Shown here piece by piece: positions 16,927 to 25,631 of a stretch of 64,000 nucleotides of DNA (its first letter is position 1; each line of letters starts with the position of its first letter). Made by a program: the position numbers and the translations under genes. The notes under the pieces are model-generated. The model was not told where the DNA came from. It worked only from the letters and a program-made list of their open reading frames with translations, and did not search any database. The stretch is from assembly GCA_937997635.1 (NCBI GenBank), contig CALLFA010000027.1, positions 49,197 to 113,196 of the forward strand, given 5' to 3'. Source of the DNA: an uncultured Saprospiraceae bacterium. Its GTDB lineage: Bacteria; Bacteroidota; Bacteroidia; Chitinophagales; Saprospiraceae.

Positions 16927-18159
16927 TTAAGCTGATTGTGTTTCGGCTACCCTTGCCAAATATTGTTTAACTGTATTTCTTCCTAGCTGATACATATGGA
17001 CTTCATCTGGTCCATCTGCAAGCCTCAACGTTCTAGAAGCTGCATAAAATGCTGCTAGTGGTGTATCACTACACACACCCATTCCACCGTGAATTTGAAT
17101 GGCTCGATCAATCACATCACAAGCCATCTTTGGGGCTACTATCTTAATCATTGCAATCAGATCTTTTGCTCCTTTTACACCATGTTTGTCTATGGTATCC
17201 GCTGCTGATAAGGTGAGTAGCCTTGCCTGTTCGATGTCGCATCTCGTATTAGCTATCTCTTGTCTGACACTACTGAAATCTTTGATCAATCTTCCAAAAG
17301 CTTCTCGCTCAGACACACGTTTGCACATCAAATCCAGTGACCGTTGTGCAACACCAACCAATCTCATACAATGGTGAATCCTCCCTGGACCTAGTCTTCC
17401 TTGAGCGATAGCGAAACCTTGTCCCTCTCCGACTAATAAATTACTAGCAGGCACTCTTACATCTTTTAATTCTACTTCACAATGTCCATGCGGTGGATCA
17501 TAACCACCAAATACAGACAGCGGTCTAACTACCCTAACACCTGGCGTATCGGCTGGAACCAAAATCATACTTTGTTGCTCGTGACGTTGAGCTTCAAAGT
17601 CTGTTTTCCCCATGACTATATAAACATTGCATCTTGGATGCATCACGCCTGAAGACCACCATTTTAAACCGTTAATGACGTACTCATCTCCATCTTTCAC
17701 AATAGAAGTTTCAATATTTGTAGCATCAGAAGAAGCGACACGTGGTTCGGTCATTAAAAATGCAGATCTGATCTTACCATCCAGCAAGGGTAATAACCAT
17801 TCTTCTTTTTGAGCATCATTTCCATATTTAGCCAATACTTCCATATTGCCAGTATCTGGAGCAGAGCAATTAAACACTTCTGATGACCAAGGCACTTTTC
17901 CCATTTCTTGAGCGAGAGGTGCATATTCTAGATTGGTCAATCCAGCTGAATAGTCACCATAGTCTTCTGGTAGAAATAGATTCCACAAACCTTGCCGGCG
18001 TGCTTCTTCTTTCAGCTTCTCCATTCCTGGATACTCCTGCCACATATTGGTTTCTACATACTCGTTGTATTCATTTTCGATGGGATAGATGTGGTCTTCC
18101 ATAAATTGTCTGACCTTTCGTTGCAGTTCTTTTGATTTATCTGAAAATTGAAAATTCAT
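16927..18159 (-). CDS. ACAD11-like acyl-CoA dehydrogenase
   Basis: A 410-residue protein that closely follows the dehydrogenase domain of human ACAD11. Shared landmarks are [22 protein letters not shown], the [13 protein letters not shown] helix and the C-terminal [11 protein letters not shown] with the catalytic acid. It lacks the N-terminal kinase (APH-like) domain of ACAD11, and no separate kinase gene lies nearby. Known family members use long or branched acyl-CoAs and, with a kinase, process 4-hydroxyacyl-CoA through a 4-phospho intermediate. Gap to the upstream ligase gene: 17 bases. Confidence 0.9.
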   Translation of the reverse strand: MNFQFSDKSKELQRKVRQFMEDHIYPIENEYNEYVETNMWQEYPGMEKLKEEARRQGLWNLFLPEDYGDYSAGLTNLEYAPLAQEMGKVPWSSEVFNCSAPDTGNMEVLAKYGNDAQKEEWLLPLLDGKIRSAFLMTEPRVASSDATNIETSIVKDGDEYVINGLKWWSSGVMHPRCNVYIVMGKTDFEAQRHEQQSMILVPADTPGVRVVRPLSVFGGYDPPHGHCEVELKDVRVPASNLLVGEGQGFAIAQGRLGPGRIHHCMRLVGVAQRSLDLMCKRVSEREAFGRLIKDFSSVRQEIANTRCDIEQARLLTLSAADTIDKHGVKGAKDLIAMIKIVAPKMACDVIDRAIQIHGGMGVCSDTPLAAFYAASRTLRLADGPDEVHMYQLGRNTVKQYLARVAETQSA

Positions 18160-18176
18160 TTAGTTCAATTATTATT

Positions 18177-19841
18177 TTATTCAAAAATTATTTTGTCTGG
18201 ACACTCGCAATCTGCTAGCAATCTGTCTTTATACTTCTGATGTACTTTTGTCCGCTTTACTTTTAATGTTGGTGTGAGTGTTCCGCTATCGATACTGAAG
18301 GGTTCCTTTGTCACCACTACTGCAGATACTCGTTCGTAATTAGGCAAAGCGCTATTCACTTCATCTAATGTTTTGGTTAGGCTTTGTGCTAATTCTTCCT
18401 TAGACTTTGCCATTCCTATTTCAGAAGGAACTACTGTGAGTACAGGCTGAGGAATACCCAAGCCCAGCAAACACATCTGTTCGATATCTGCGTTTTCACT
18501 AAATTTATCCTCTATGCGCGCAGGTACGATAAATTCTCCTTTTGATGTTTTGAAGGTATCCTTCACTCTGCCTGTGATGAATAGAAATCCATCTTTATCA
18601 ATTCTGCCTTGATCTCCAGTATGCAGCCAGCCATCAACAATCGTCTCTGCTGTTTTTTCTGGTGACTTATAATATCCTTGCATGACAAAAGGTGCCTTCA
18701 TCAATATTTCTTCTGTCTCAGGGTCTATTCTCATCTCGACACCAGGCTGTGCTTTGCCGACTGATCCGGGTTTTGATTCTTCTACTTTCAAAAATGTACA
18801 TGCTGCACAGTTTTCGGTCATGCCATATCCTTCTGATATAGGCAAGCCAAGTTTTGCAAACCAATCTTTTGTGCTTTGTGGAATTGGTGCTGCTCCAGAC
18901 ACATTTGTTTTTGATTCTTGAAGGCCGAGTCCTGTTTTAATTTTCTTCTTAACCATTCCTGAAATAAATGGAATTTTTAACATTCGTGACAACTTCCCTT
19001 GTGGCATTTTGTCTAAAATTCCCAACATGAATTTTGTCCATATTCTAGGAACAGCAAAAAATATGGTTGGCTTAGCGTCTCTTAAGTTTTGAGCAAACAT
19101 GGCCAAAGATTCTGTGAAAAATATTTCACTTCCATATGTCAATGCGCCTGATTCTACGATTGCTCGTTCAGCAATATGGTTCAAAGGTAAATACGAAAAC
19201 AACCGATCATTTCCTTCCAAGGACATATTCAAAGCATTGTATTCTTTTGTTTCTTCAAGCAAGGAATATGGAGCCGAATAATTGAGCATTACCCCTTTTG
19301 GCGTCCCTGTGGTACCAGAGGTAAATACAATTGTCCAAAGATCATCTAAACCTGCTGAAGGATTGCCTTCCAAAGGTGAAGTTGAAGCAAGAATATCCTC
19401 CCAAGCTGTACCGCGATCGACTCTATCGTTACCTGGATAATCGGGAAATTTAATGACAGGCAAGTCTTCAGGGATACCTGTTTTCATATCATCCCAGACT
19501 TCGAGTTTGCCCACAAACAGTAAGTCCACATCTCCTAGATTTAGGACCTGATTAATTTGTTCGCCAGACAGTGTTGGGAAAAAAGGAACAGAAATACACT
19601 CCGCCATCATAATGGCCAAATCTGCAATGATCCATTCTCGGCAATTTTTAGACACAAGACCTATATGTTTGCCTTTCGTCATGCCGATTGATATGAGATA
19701 GTTGGCCACTTTTCTAGCCATCTGTCCTACTTCTTTATATGTGTAGGTTTCCCATCTGTCACCGAATGGTTGATGTAAAAAAGCTTTGGTTCCTTTATTC
19801 GTTTCTTGATCGTAAAATTTCTGGATAATCGTTTCTCCCAT
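18177..19841 (-). CDS. AMP-forming acyl-CoA synthetase (long-chain type)
   Basis: A 554-residue adenylate-forming ligase. The P-loop is TIVFTSGTTGTPKG, followed by A5-type YGMTENCA and the hinge region DGWLHTGDQGRIDKDGFLF with GRVKDTFKTSKGEF. It activates a carboxylate to the acyl-CoA at the cost of ATP and so supplies the rest of the operon. Size and motifs are those of long-chain fatty acyl ligases, somewhat shorter than FadD15-type enzymes. It starts four bases after the SDR stop, which indicates co-transcription. Confidence 0.9.
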   Translation of the reverse strand: MGETIIQKFYDQETNKGTKAFLHQPFGDRWETYTYKEVGQMARKVANYLISIGMTKGKHIGLVSKNCREWIIADLAIMMAECISVPFFPTLSGEQINQVLNLGDVDLLFVGKLEVWDDMKTGIPEDLPVIKFPDYPGNDRVDRGTAWEDILASTSPLEGNPSAGLDDLWTIVFTSGTTGTPKGVMLNYSAPYSLLEETKEYNALNMSLEGNDRLFSYLPLNHIAERAIVESGALTYGSEIFFTESLAMFAQNLRDAKPTIFFAVPRIWTKFMLGILDKMPQGKLSRMLKIPFISGMVKKKIKTGLGLQESKTNVSGAAPIPQSTKDWFAKLGLPISEGYGMTENCAACTFLKVEESKPGSVGKAQPGVEMRIDPETEEILMKAPFVMQGYYKSPEKTAETIVDGWLHTGDQGRIDKDGFLFITGRVKDTFKTSKGEFIVPARIEDKFSENADIEQMCLLGLGIPQPVLTVVPSEIGMAKSKEELAQSLTKTLDEVNSALPNYERVSAVVVTKEPFSIDSGTLTPTLKVKRTKVHQKYKDRLLADCECPDKIIFE

Positions 19842-19845
19842 GATA

Positions 19846-20613
19846 TTATGCAGTTAATCCTCCATCGACTGGCAATGCATGGCCTGTTACGAAACTAGCC
19901 TTATCAGAAGCCAGCCATAACATAGCATCAGCCATTTCTTGAGGTGTTGAAAATCTTTTCATTGGAATGCCACTTTTTAATTTATCTGACAATCCTTCTT
20001 TAAATTGATCCATCGCTTCTGGGTTAAATAAAGGCGTGACAGTAAAAACAGGACACAATGCATTGATGCGAATGTTCTGTCTTGCATATTCCATCGCAGC
20101 GGTTTTGGTCATGCCGACTACAGCATGTTTGCTCGCCACATAGTGCAAGCTATTAGGTAGACCCCGAAGTCCAGCTATGGAAGCAGTATTGATAATGACT
20201 CCAGATTTCTGTTTGACCATTTCTTTCAACTCCGCTTGCATACAATAGAACACACCTGTGCAATTGATGTCCATCACTCGGGTAAATTCCTTGTGATCAA
20301 TATCAATTGTTCGCCCTGGAGCGCCACCGATCCCAGCATTATTTATTGCCACATCTAAAGTCTCATATGTCAGCATCGTTGTGTCTACCATATTTTGGAC
20401 ATCTTCCGCGTTGGACACATCGCATTTTACAAATATGGCTTCTCCTCCTGCACCCAAAATCTCATTCACTACAGATAGCCCTTGAGATTCATTCACATCA
20501 GCAACGACAACTTTTGCTCCATTTTCTGCGAATGCCATAGAGGCTGCTTTCCCTATACCAGAGGCTGCTCCTGTTATTAGTACTACTTTATGTTCTAGTC
20601 CAAAACTCATCAT
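19846..20613 (-). CDS. Short-chain dehydrogenase/reductase
   Basis: A 255-residue classical SDR with TGAASGIGKA (cofactor site), NNAGIGG and the YVASK catalytic pair, ending with a substrate-loop segment and ALPVDGG. The acidic residue in VADVNE after beta-2 favours NAD. It probably oxidises a hydroxyacyl-CoA or alcohol intermediate. The annotated Met is doubled (MM), and the second Met is an equally good start. It lies five bases after the next SDR's stop. Confidence 0.87.
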   Translation of the reverse strand: MMSFGLEHKVVLITGAASGIGKAASMAFAENGAKVVVADVNESQGLSVVNEILGAGGEAIFVKCDVSNAEDVQNMVDTTMLTYETLDVAINNAGIGGAPGRTIDIDHKEFTRVMDINCTGVFYCMQAELKEMVKQKSGVIINTASIAGLRGLPNSLHYVASKHAVVGMTKTAAMEYARQNIRINALCPVFTVTPLFNPEAMDQFKEGLSDKLKSGIPMKRFSTPQEMADAMLWLASDKASFVTGHALPVDGGLTA

Positions 20614-20618
20614 TCAAT

Positions 20619-21359
20619 TTAGTGTCTGACAGATCCTCCAGAGATGCACAATGTACTTCCCGTTACGAATCTTGCTTCTTCTGAAGCTAAATATAAATAT
20701 CCGTGAGCAATGTCCAATGGTTCAGCAATCATTCTTGCTGGTATTTGTTGCTTGGCCCCTTCGATTATGGCTGCAGGCATTGCTTTCGTCATTTCAGTAA
20801 GTGTAAAACCTGGAGCGATGGCATTCGCTGTTATGCCATATTTACCTAATTCAAGAGCCCATGTTTTGGTCATGCCTATGATACCAGCTTTTGCAGCCGC
20901 ATAGTTCGTCTGACCAAAATTACCCCAAAGGCCAGTTGTACTTGATGCTGATATGATCCTGCCATAGTTTTGCTCGCGCATAGCTGGTAGGACAGCTTGT
21001 GTACATATAAATACGCTCGTCAGATTAACATTGATGACTGCGTTCCAATCTTCAATCGTCATTTTTGAGAAAGACTTATCTCTAGTGATGCCTGCATTAT
21101 TAATCAAGATATCTATCTGACCATACTTTTCTAGGATTCGTTTTGTTTCAGCAAGAATTCCTTCTTGATCTGTGACGGATATCTTTGTAAACTCAGCAAC
21201 TCCACCGTTTGCATTTATACCCGCAGCAGTTTCTTCACCCATATCAAGTAAATCCCAGATGATGACTTTAGCTCCTTCTTTTGCAAATAATTCTGCTACT
21301 GCTTGACCAATTCCTCTTGCACCTCCAGTCACTATCGCCACTCTATTTTCTAATCTCAT
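20619..21359 (-). CDS. FabG-like short-chain dehydrogenase
   Basis: A 246-residue SDR with TGGARGIGQA, NNAGITRDKSF, the catalytic YAAAK and the tail GSTLCISGG. NNAGITRD is typical of 3-oxoacyl reductases (FabG, PhaB). Asp after beta-2 (IIWDL) suggests NAD rather than NADP, so oxidation of a 3-hydroxyacyl-CoA fits the operon. With the adjacent SDR it forms a tandem pair that could act on different stereoisomers or steps. Confidence 0.87.
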   Translation of the reverse strand: MRLENRVAIVTGGARGIGQAVAELFAKEGAKVIIWDLLDMGEETAAGINANGGVAEFTKISVTDQEGILAETKRILEKYGQIDILINNAGITRDKSFSKMTIEDWNAVINVNLTSVFICTQAVLPAMREQNYGRIISASSTTGLWGNFGQTNYAAAKAGIIGMTKTWALELGKYGITANAIAPGFTLTEMTKAMPAAIIEGAKQQIPARMIAEPLDIAHGYLYLASEEARFVTGSTLCISGGSVRH

Positions 21360-21396
21360 ATTGTTATATGTTTTTGTATTGTTTTCAAAAATGTAA

Positions 21397-22368
21397 TCAT
21401 GGTACCACTACCACTTTGCCTTTTACTCTTCTGTTCATCATATCGTCAAGCGCTTGTGAGGCTTCATCAAGTGAATACTCTCGATCAATGTGTGGCTTGA
21501 GTTTCCCTTCTCCATGCCATTGAATCATTTGCATGGTGTTTTTCATATTTGCTCCTTGATTAGTTTGCGCAAATCTTCCCCAAAATACACCAACAATATC
21601 ACATCCTTTAAGGAGAGGTAAATTCATTGGCACTTTGGCGATACCAGCAGGGAATCCGACGATCAAAAATCTACCTTCCCAAGCTGTGGCACGCAATGCA
21701 GCCTCCGTATAATCTCCACCGACAGGATCATAGACCACATCAGAACCTTTGCCTCCTGTCAATTCTTTGATCCTTTCCTTGAGGTTTTCATTTGTATAAT
21801 TGATCACTTCGTCTGCACCAAGCTTTTTGCATAACTCTAGTTTTTCGTCAGTAGAGGCACATGCGATAACTCTTGCTCCCATCAATTTACCTAGTTCTAT
21901 CGCAGCCATACCGACACCTCCGGATGCACCTAGTATACATAGTGTTTCTCCTTCCTTTAACCTGGCTCTATCTTTTAGGGCATGATAGGAGGTTCCATAT
22001 GCCATCATGAATGATGCTGCTGTTTTGAAATCCATTGAAGGCGGCTTTGGAAAACACATCTTTGAGTCAACATTTGCTTCTTCGGCAAAGCAACCAATTG
22101 AGCTTGCTCCAAATACTTCGTCTCCAACTTTTAAATGTTTGACTTCGGCACCTACTTCTTTAATGACGCCTGCAAAGTCTCCGCCAGGTGAGAATGGAAG
22201 TTCAGGTTTGTACTGATATAAGCCCTGAATGATCAGTGTATCGGGATAATTCACACTGCATGCTTTCACCTCTACTCTTACTTCTTTGGGTCCTGGTGAC
22301 GGAAGAGTAATGTCTTCGACAACTAAATTAGATGGTGGACCTAGTTCTTTACATAAGACTGCTTTCAT
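21397..22368 (-). CDS. Zinc-free quinone oxidoreductase (MDR family)
   Basis: A 323-residue medium-chain dehydrogenase/reductase with the cofactor-binding LGASGGVGMAAIELGK and no zinc-ligand cysteine pattern. It matches the NADPH:quinone reductase/enoyl reductase branch and so probably reduces a C=C or quinone-like substrate. It sits two bases after the MBL-fold gene and 37 before the FabG-like gene. Confidence 0.87.
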   Translation of the reverse strand: MKAVLCKELGPPSNLVVEDITLPSPGPKEVRVEVKACSVNYPDTLIIQGLYQYKPELPFSPGGDFAGVIKEVGAEVKHLKVGDEVFGASSIGCFAEEANVDSKMCFPKPPSMDFKTAASFMMAYGTSYHALKDRARLKEGETLCILGASGGVGMAAIELGKLMGARVIACASTDEKLELCKKLGADEVINYTNENLKERIKELTGGKGSDVVYDPVGGDYTEAALRATAWEGRFLIVGFPAGIAKVPMNLPLLKGCDIVGVFWGRFAQTNQGANMKNTMQMIQWHGEGKLKPHIDREYSLDEASQALDDMMNRRVKGKVVVVP

Positions 22369-22370
22369 AA

Positions 22371-23426
22371 TTAGTTTATTATAAATTTATCGCCATCATC
22401 CGCAAGAGCAATATCACCTTTAAAGATCTTAGATAAGCCTTGGGTATATAAGCGAGCGATTACTTTTCTATCTGGTACCGGAGCCAGGTGATTGAGAACC
22501 AATTTTTTGACACCAGCTTCCGCTGCCACTTCTGCAGCTTCTATATTGGTAGAGTGATAATTCGTAACATCTTCTAATATTTTTTGATTCCTGGCATTAC
22601 CCATCTCTCCTGCCACTTCACTCACTTGAGATATAACCTCCTTAAGCATCGCTTCGTGAATCAATAAATCTGCATTAGCAGAATGTTTGATGACATTTTT
22701 ATTTTTGCTTGTGTCGCCACTAAGGACACATTTTTTGCCTTTGTATTCTATTTTATAGCCAAAATCCGGAGACACTGGCTCATGACCTACATCGAAGGCT
22801 GTGATTTTTATTCCATCCGTGTTATATACAAGCAATTCACCTTGGGAAGGTACAATGACTTCATTTGGTATAGTGCCAGCTGCATCAATATTCATAATTT
22901 TTTCTCCATGATGTTCCACTCTGTATGCATGTTCTTGAGCCAGCAACAACTCACTTCCTTCTGAAATCGCTTGGACACCTACTGGGCCAGTAACTTTAAG
23001 TTTTTTAGGTCTCCCTAACTGCCAACTTCGATTGATCAAATATGGTAAATCTATAAAGTGATCAGAATGTAGATGAGTCAAAAATACTTCATCGACATCC
23101 ATGAGAGGAAAATGAAGATTTTCCATTTTCTGTACAGCACCATCGCCAACGTCAAAAACAAAGAATTTTCCATTGACAAAAACTACCGTACATGTTTGTG
23201 CACGGCTGGATGGCAAAGGAGCTGATGTACCAACGGTGTAGACAATAATGTCTTCCGTATTATTATGCAATTCTTCTCTTAATTCTGCATTAGACTTGAG
23301 CTGTCCTTTGGCGGATAATGTCACAAGGTCTGCTGAATTCTGAGATGTATATATCATCATAACAGTTCCTATCATTAATGACAGAACGACCACAACTCCT
23401 AATATTCTAACCCACTTTCTATTCAT
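22371..23426 (-). CDS. Membrane-anchored MBL-fold hydrolase
   Basis: A 351-residue metallo-beta-lactamase-fold protein. Residues about 7-26 form a single hydrophobic N-terminal anchor or uncleaved signal. The metal site THLHSDHF (HxHxDH) lies in the RNase Z/arylsulfatase-like subgroup, and later ligands include VGHEP, LSGDTS and LNHLAP. Being exported, it is unlikely to process tRNA. A periplasmic ester, sulfate or lactone hydrolase is more plausible. It overlaps the upstream dehalogenase gene by eight bases, so the two are translationally coupled. Confidence 0.83.
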   Translation of the reverse strand: MNRKWVRILGVVVVLSLMIGTVMMIYTSQNSADLVTLSAKGQLKSNAELREELHNNTEDIIVYTVGTSAPLPSSRAQTCTVVFVNGKFFVFDVGDGAVQKMENLHFPLMDVDEVFLTHLHSDHFIDLPYLINRSWQLGRPKKLKVTGPVGVQAISEGSELLLAQEHAYRVEHHGEKIMNIDAAGTIPNEVIVPSQGELLVYNTDGIKITAFDVGHEPVSPDFGYKIEYKGKKCVLSGDTSKNKNVIKHSANADLLIHEAMLKEVISQVSEVAGEMGNARNQKILEDVTNYHSTNIEAAEVAAEAGVKKLVLNHLAPVPDRKVIARLYTQGLSKIFKGDIALADDGDKFIIN

Positions 23427-24315
23427 TCTCTTGTATAAAACGCACGATGATATTGGCTATTTCCTCGCCTTTATCTTCTTGTAAAAAATGACCAGCTTCT
23501 GTAATGATTTGATGAGGCAATCCTTCTGTGCCTTTGAAGTACTTCTGAAATATTTGTTCGCCTCCTTTGGTTATTGGGTCTTTATCACTGAATAAGGTCA
23601 AGAATGGCTTTGTCGATTGTGACAATATTTGAAATACGTTTAAGTTGACTGACACAGCTGGGTCATCTTCACTTATTGGTACTAATGATGGAAATATTTT
23701 AGCCCCTGCCATGTATGTTTTATCTGGATAGGGAGCTGAGTAAGCAGCTATTTCAGCGTCACTCAATGTTCTTACAGTTGAGTTTTGCATGATTTTATTT
23801 AAAGCCAACACCTCGACAGTTCGCGTATATTCTTGCCAATCTAAAAATGCTTGCGTTGGTTTGCCCTTCCCAATTGGCAATCCAGTATTACCAGCTACGA
23901 TTGTCGAAAATCGTTCGTTGTCCAGTCCTGCAATTCTAAGACCTAAGAGCCCTCCCCAATCTTGACAAAACAAGTTGATACCTGTTAAATCCAATTGCTG
24001 AATGAAGCTATGCAGCCACGTCGTGTGTGATGCATAGGTATAATCGCTCATTTCTGTTGGTTTATCTGATTTGCCGAAACCAATAAGATCTGGAGCCAAA
24101 ACTCTAAAACCAGCATCAGCAAACACTGGTATCATAAATCTGTACAAAAAAGACCAACTCGGTTCTCCATGAAGCAATAAAACCACATTGCCTTGTTTAG
24201 GGCCTTCATCCACATAATGCATGCGTAATTCAGGGGTAACTTGAAGATAATTGGGCTGAAATGGATAATCAGGTACATTCAAAAACTGATCATCAGGGGT
24301 TCTTAATACTTCCAT
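23419..24315 (-). CDS. Haloalkane dehalogenase-like alpha/beta hydrolase
   Basis: A 298-residue alpha/beta hydrolase with HGEPSWSFLYRF (oxyanion and halide region), the nucleophile motif FCQDWGG (Asp nucleophile with adjacent Trp), an acid in DKDPIT and the catalytic His in EAGHFLQED. The Asp nucleophile, GEPSW and DWGG are the marks of subfamily I haloalkane dehalogenases, which split R-X to the alcohol and halide. True substrate use is not certain, since close epoxide hydrolases share the Asp. It is the first gene of the minus-strand operon. No clear promoter was seen in the 279 bases before it. Confidence 0.85.
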   Translation of the reverse strand: MEVLRTPDDQFLNVPDYPFQPNYLQVTPELRMHYVDEGPKQGNVVLLLHGEPSWSFLYRFMIPVFADAGFRVLAPDLIGFGKSDKPTEMSDYTYASHTTWLHSFIQQLDLTGINLFCQDWGGLLGLRIAGLDNERFSTIVAGNTGLPIGKGKPTQAFLDWQEYTRTVEVLALNKIMQNSTVRTLSDAEIAAYSAPYPDKTYMAGAKIFPSLVPISEDDPAVSVNLNVFQILSQSTKPFLTLFSDKDPITKGGEQIFQKYFKGTEGLPHQIITEAGHFLQEDKGEEIANIIVRFIQENE

Positions 24316-24518
24316 GTGAGGTTGATATACGTAAATATACTCATCTCAACAGAAGATTAAACTCTAAGTTTACTTTTTAGACTTTGGTCAAGAAAGAAAG
24401 TAGTGTTGATAGGCTTCAATCTTTGTGTGAATCATTGATTTACGTGGATAATTGAAACTTAAATAATCATTATCGCAGAATCAGCAGTTTACTACTTTTT
24501 ATTGAGATATGCATGTTG

Positions 24519-24530
24519 TCGAAAATTCGA
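24519..24530. promoter_or_regulatory. Short inverted repeat upstream of the toxin-antitoxin genes
   Basis: TCGAA-AA-TTCGA lies 65 bases before the antitoxin start. It could be an operator for autoregulation by the antitoxin, but the match is short and chance cannot be excluded. Confidence 0.25.
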
Positions 24531-24594
24531 TTATCGGAAATATGTCTTTTCTAATTAGACAAATATCCCTATATTTATTAAAAACATTCTAACT

Positions 24595-25014
24595 ATGACA
24601 GCAGCTAAAGTTTTGTCGAAGTATAAATCATCAATAAACAGTGATTTATCAATTGTCAGAAGTGCAAATCAAGGAGTAAATTCAATCATATTCACAGAAC
24701 TAGTTGAAATTTCTGGGATAAATAGAAATTTTTTAGCTGAAGAAGTATTTGATGTGTCATTGAAAACAATGCTCAGGTATCAAAAGGAAAAGAAAAAGCT
24801 TAATCCACGAAACAGCGAAATTGCTTTAAAACTATTAAATCTACTAAATAAGGGAATGGAAATATTTGGTTCGATAGATACATTCATTTCTTGGCTAAAT
24901 AAACCTGCATTTGGATTAGGAGAGCAAATTCCATTAAAGCTTTTGAACACAAATACAGGGATTGATTTAATCGAAGAAGAGTTGACTAGAATAGCATTTG
25001 GAGCCCTAGCATAA
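24595..25014 (+). CDS. Xre/MbcA/ParS-type antitoxin (DUF2384)
   Basis: A 139-residue antitoxin. The N-terminal half is helical and basic, with a likely Xre-like DNA-binding region around VSLKTMLRYQKEKKKL. The C-terminal toxin-binding domain carries FISWLNKPAFGLGEQIPLKL, then TGIDLIEEELTRIAFG. These are the marks of the MbcA/ParS/Xre family that neutralises RES-domain toxins and represses its own operon. The toxin gene starts one base after the stop. Confidence 0.92.
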   Translation: MTAAKVLSKYKSSINSDLSIVRSANQGVNSIIFTELVEISGINRNFLAEEVFDVSLKTMLRYQKEKKKLNPRNSEIALKLLNLLNKGMEIFGSIDTFISWLNKPAFGLGEQIPLKLLNTNTGIDLIEEELTRIAFGALA

Positions 25015-25015
25015 A

Positions 25016-25465
25016 ATGGAGGTATATCGAATTACACTCAAAAAATGGTCTAAAACTTTAAAAGCATCTGGATTTCCGGGAAGATGGAATTCCAAAGGGG
25101 TATTTGTCATTTATACATCTAGTACAAGAGCCTTAACAAGTTTAGAAAATTTGGTACACAGAAGTGGAGAAGGTCTAAACAAATTATTCAGAACAATGGA
25201 AATCAAAATTCCAGATGATTTAAAGGTTAAAGACATCAAGCAAAGTCAACTTTCAAAAAATTGGTACAAATATGAAAACTATGGTGAATGTCAGAAACTA
25301 GGTGATAAATGGATAGAGGAATCTGAATACCCTGTTTTAAAAGTTCCTTCGGCAATTATTAAAATGGAACATAATTATTTGCTCAATCCGAATCATAAAC
25401 AGTTTCAAAAAATAAAAATTAATACAATCGAAGACTTTCAATTTGACCCTAGACTAAAAGAATAA
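25016..25465 (+). CDS. RES-domain toxin (NAD+ phosphorylase family)
   Basis: A 149-residue RES protein. The family motifs are in order: VYRIT with the active-site Arg, GRWNSKG, VIYTSSTRALTSLENLVH with the Glu, and VPSAII...NYLLNPNH at the end. Characterised relatives (MbcT, Res) degrade NAD+ and arrest growth when free of the antitoxin. It forms a complete two-gene module with the upstream antitoxin. The module sits alone between the catabolic operon and the peroxidase gene, a common pattern for mobile small modules. Confidence 0.92.
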   Translation: MEVYRITLKKWSKTLKASGFPGRWNSKGVFVIYTSSTRALTSLENLVHRSGEGLNKLFRTMEIKIPDDLKVKDIKQSQLSKNWYKYENYGECQKLGDKWIEESEYPVLKVPSAIIKMEHNYLLNPNHKQFQKIKINTIEDFQFDPRLKE

Positions 25466-25631
25466 CTATCAATAATAATAGATATGATCGCCTACCTCTT
25501 CGTTCCTCAGAGATACGACGACATGTCATTATCCGTTGTTTAGCTGTGCTAGCAGATTTATTATAAAATCAAAATTAGCTTGATTCAACTATTAATCCGA
25601 CATTTGAAATTGGTTTAAATCCTTAGGTTTT

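Noticed and set aside
9611..24315. Polyketide or secondary-metabolite cluster
   Set aside because: SDRs, ligase and dehydrogenases could suggest it, but there are no ketosynthase, carrier protein or NRPS domains. The set fits beta-oxidation-type breakdown.
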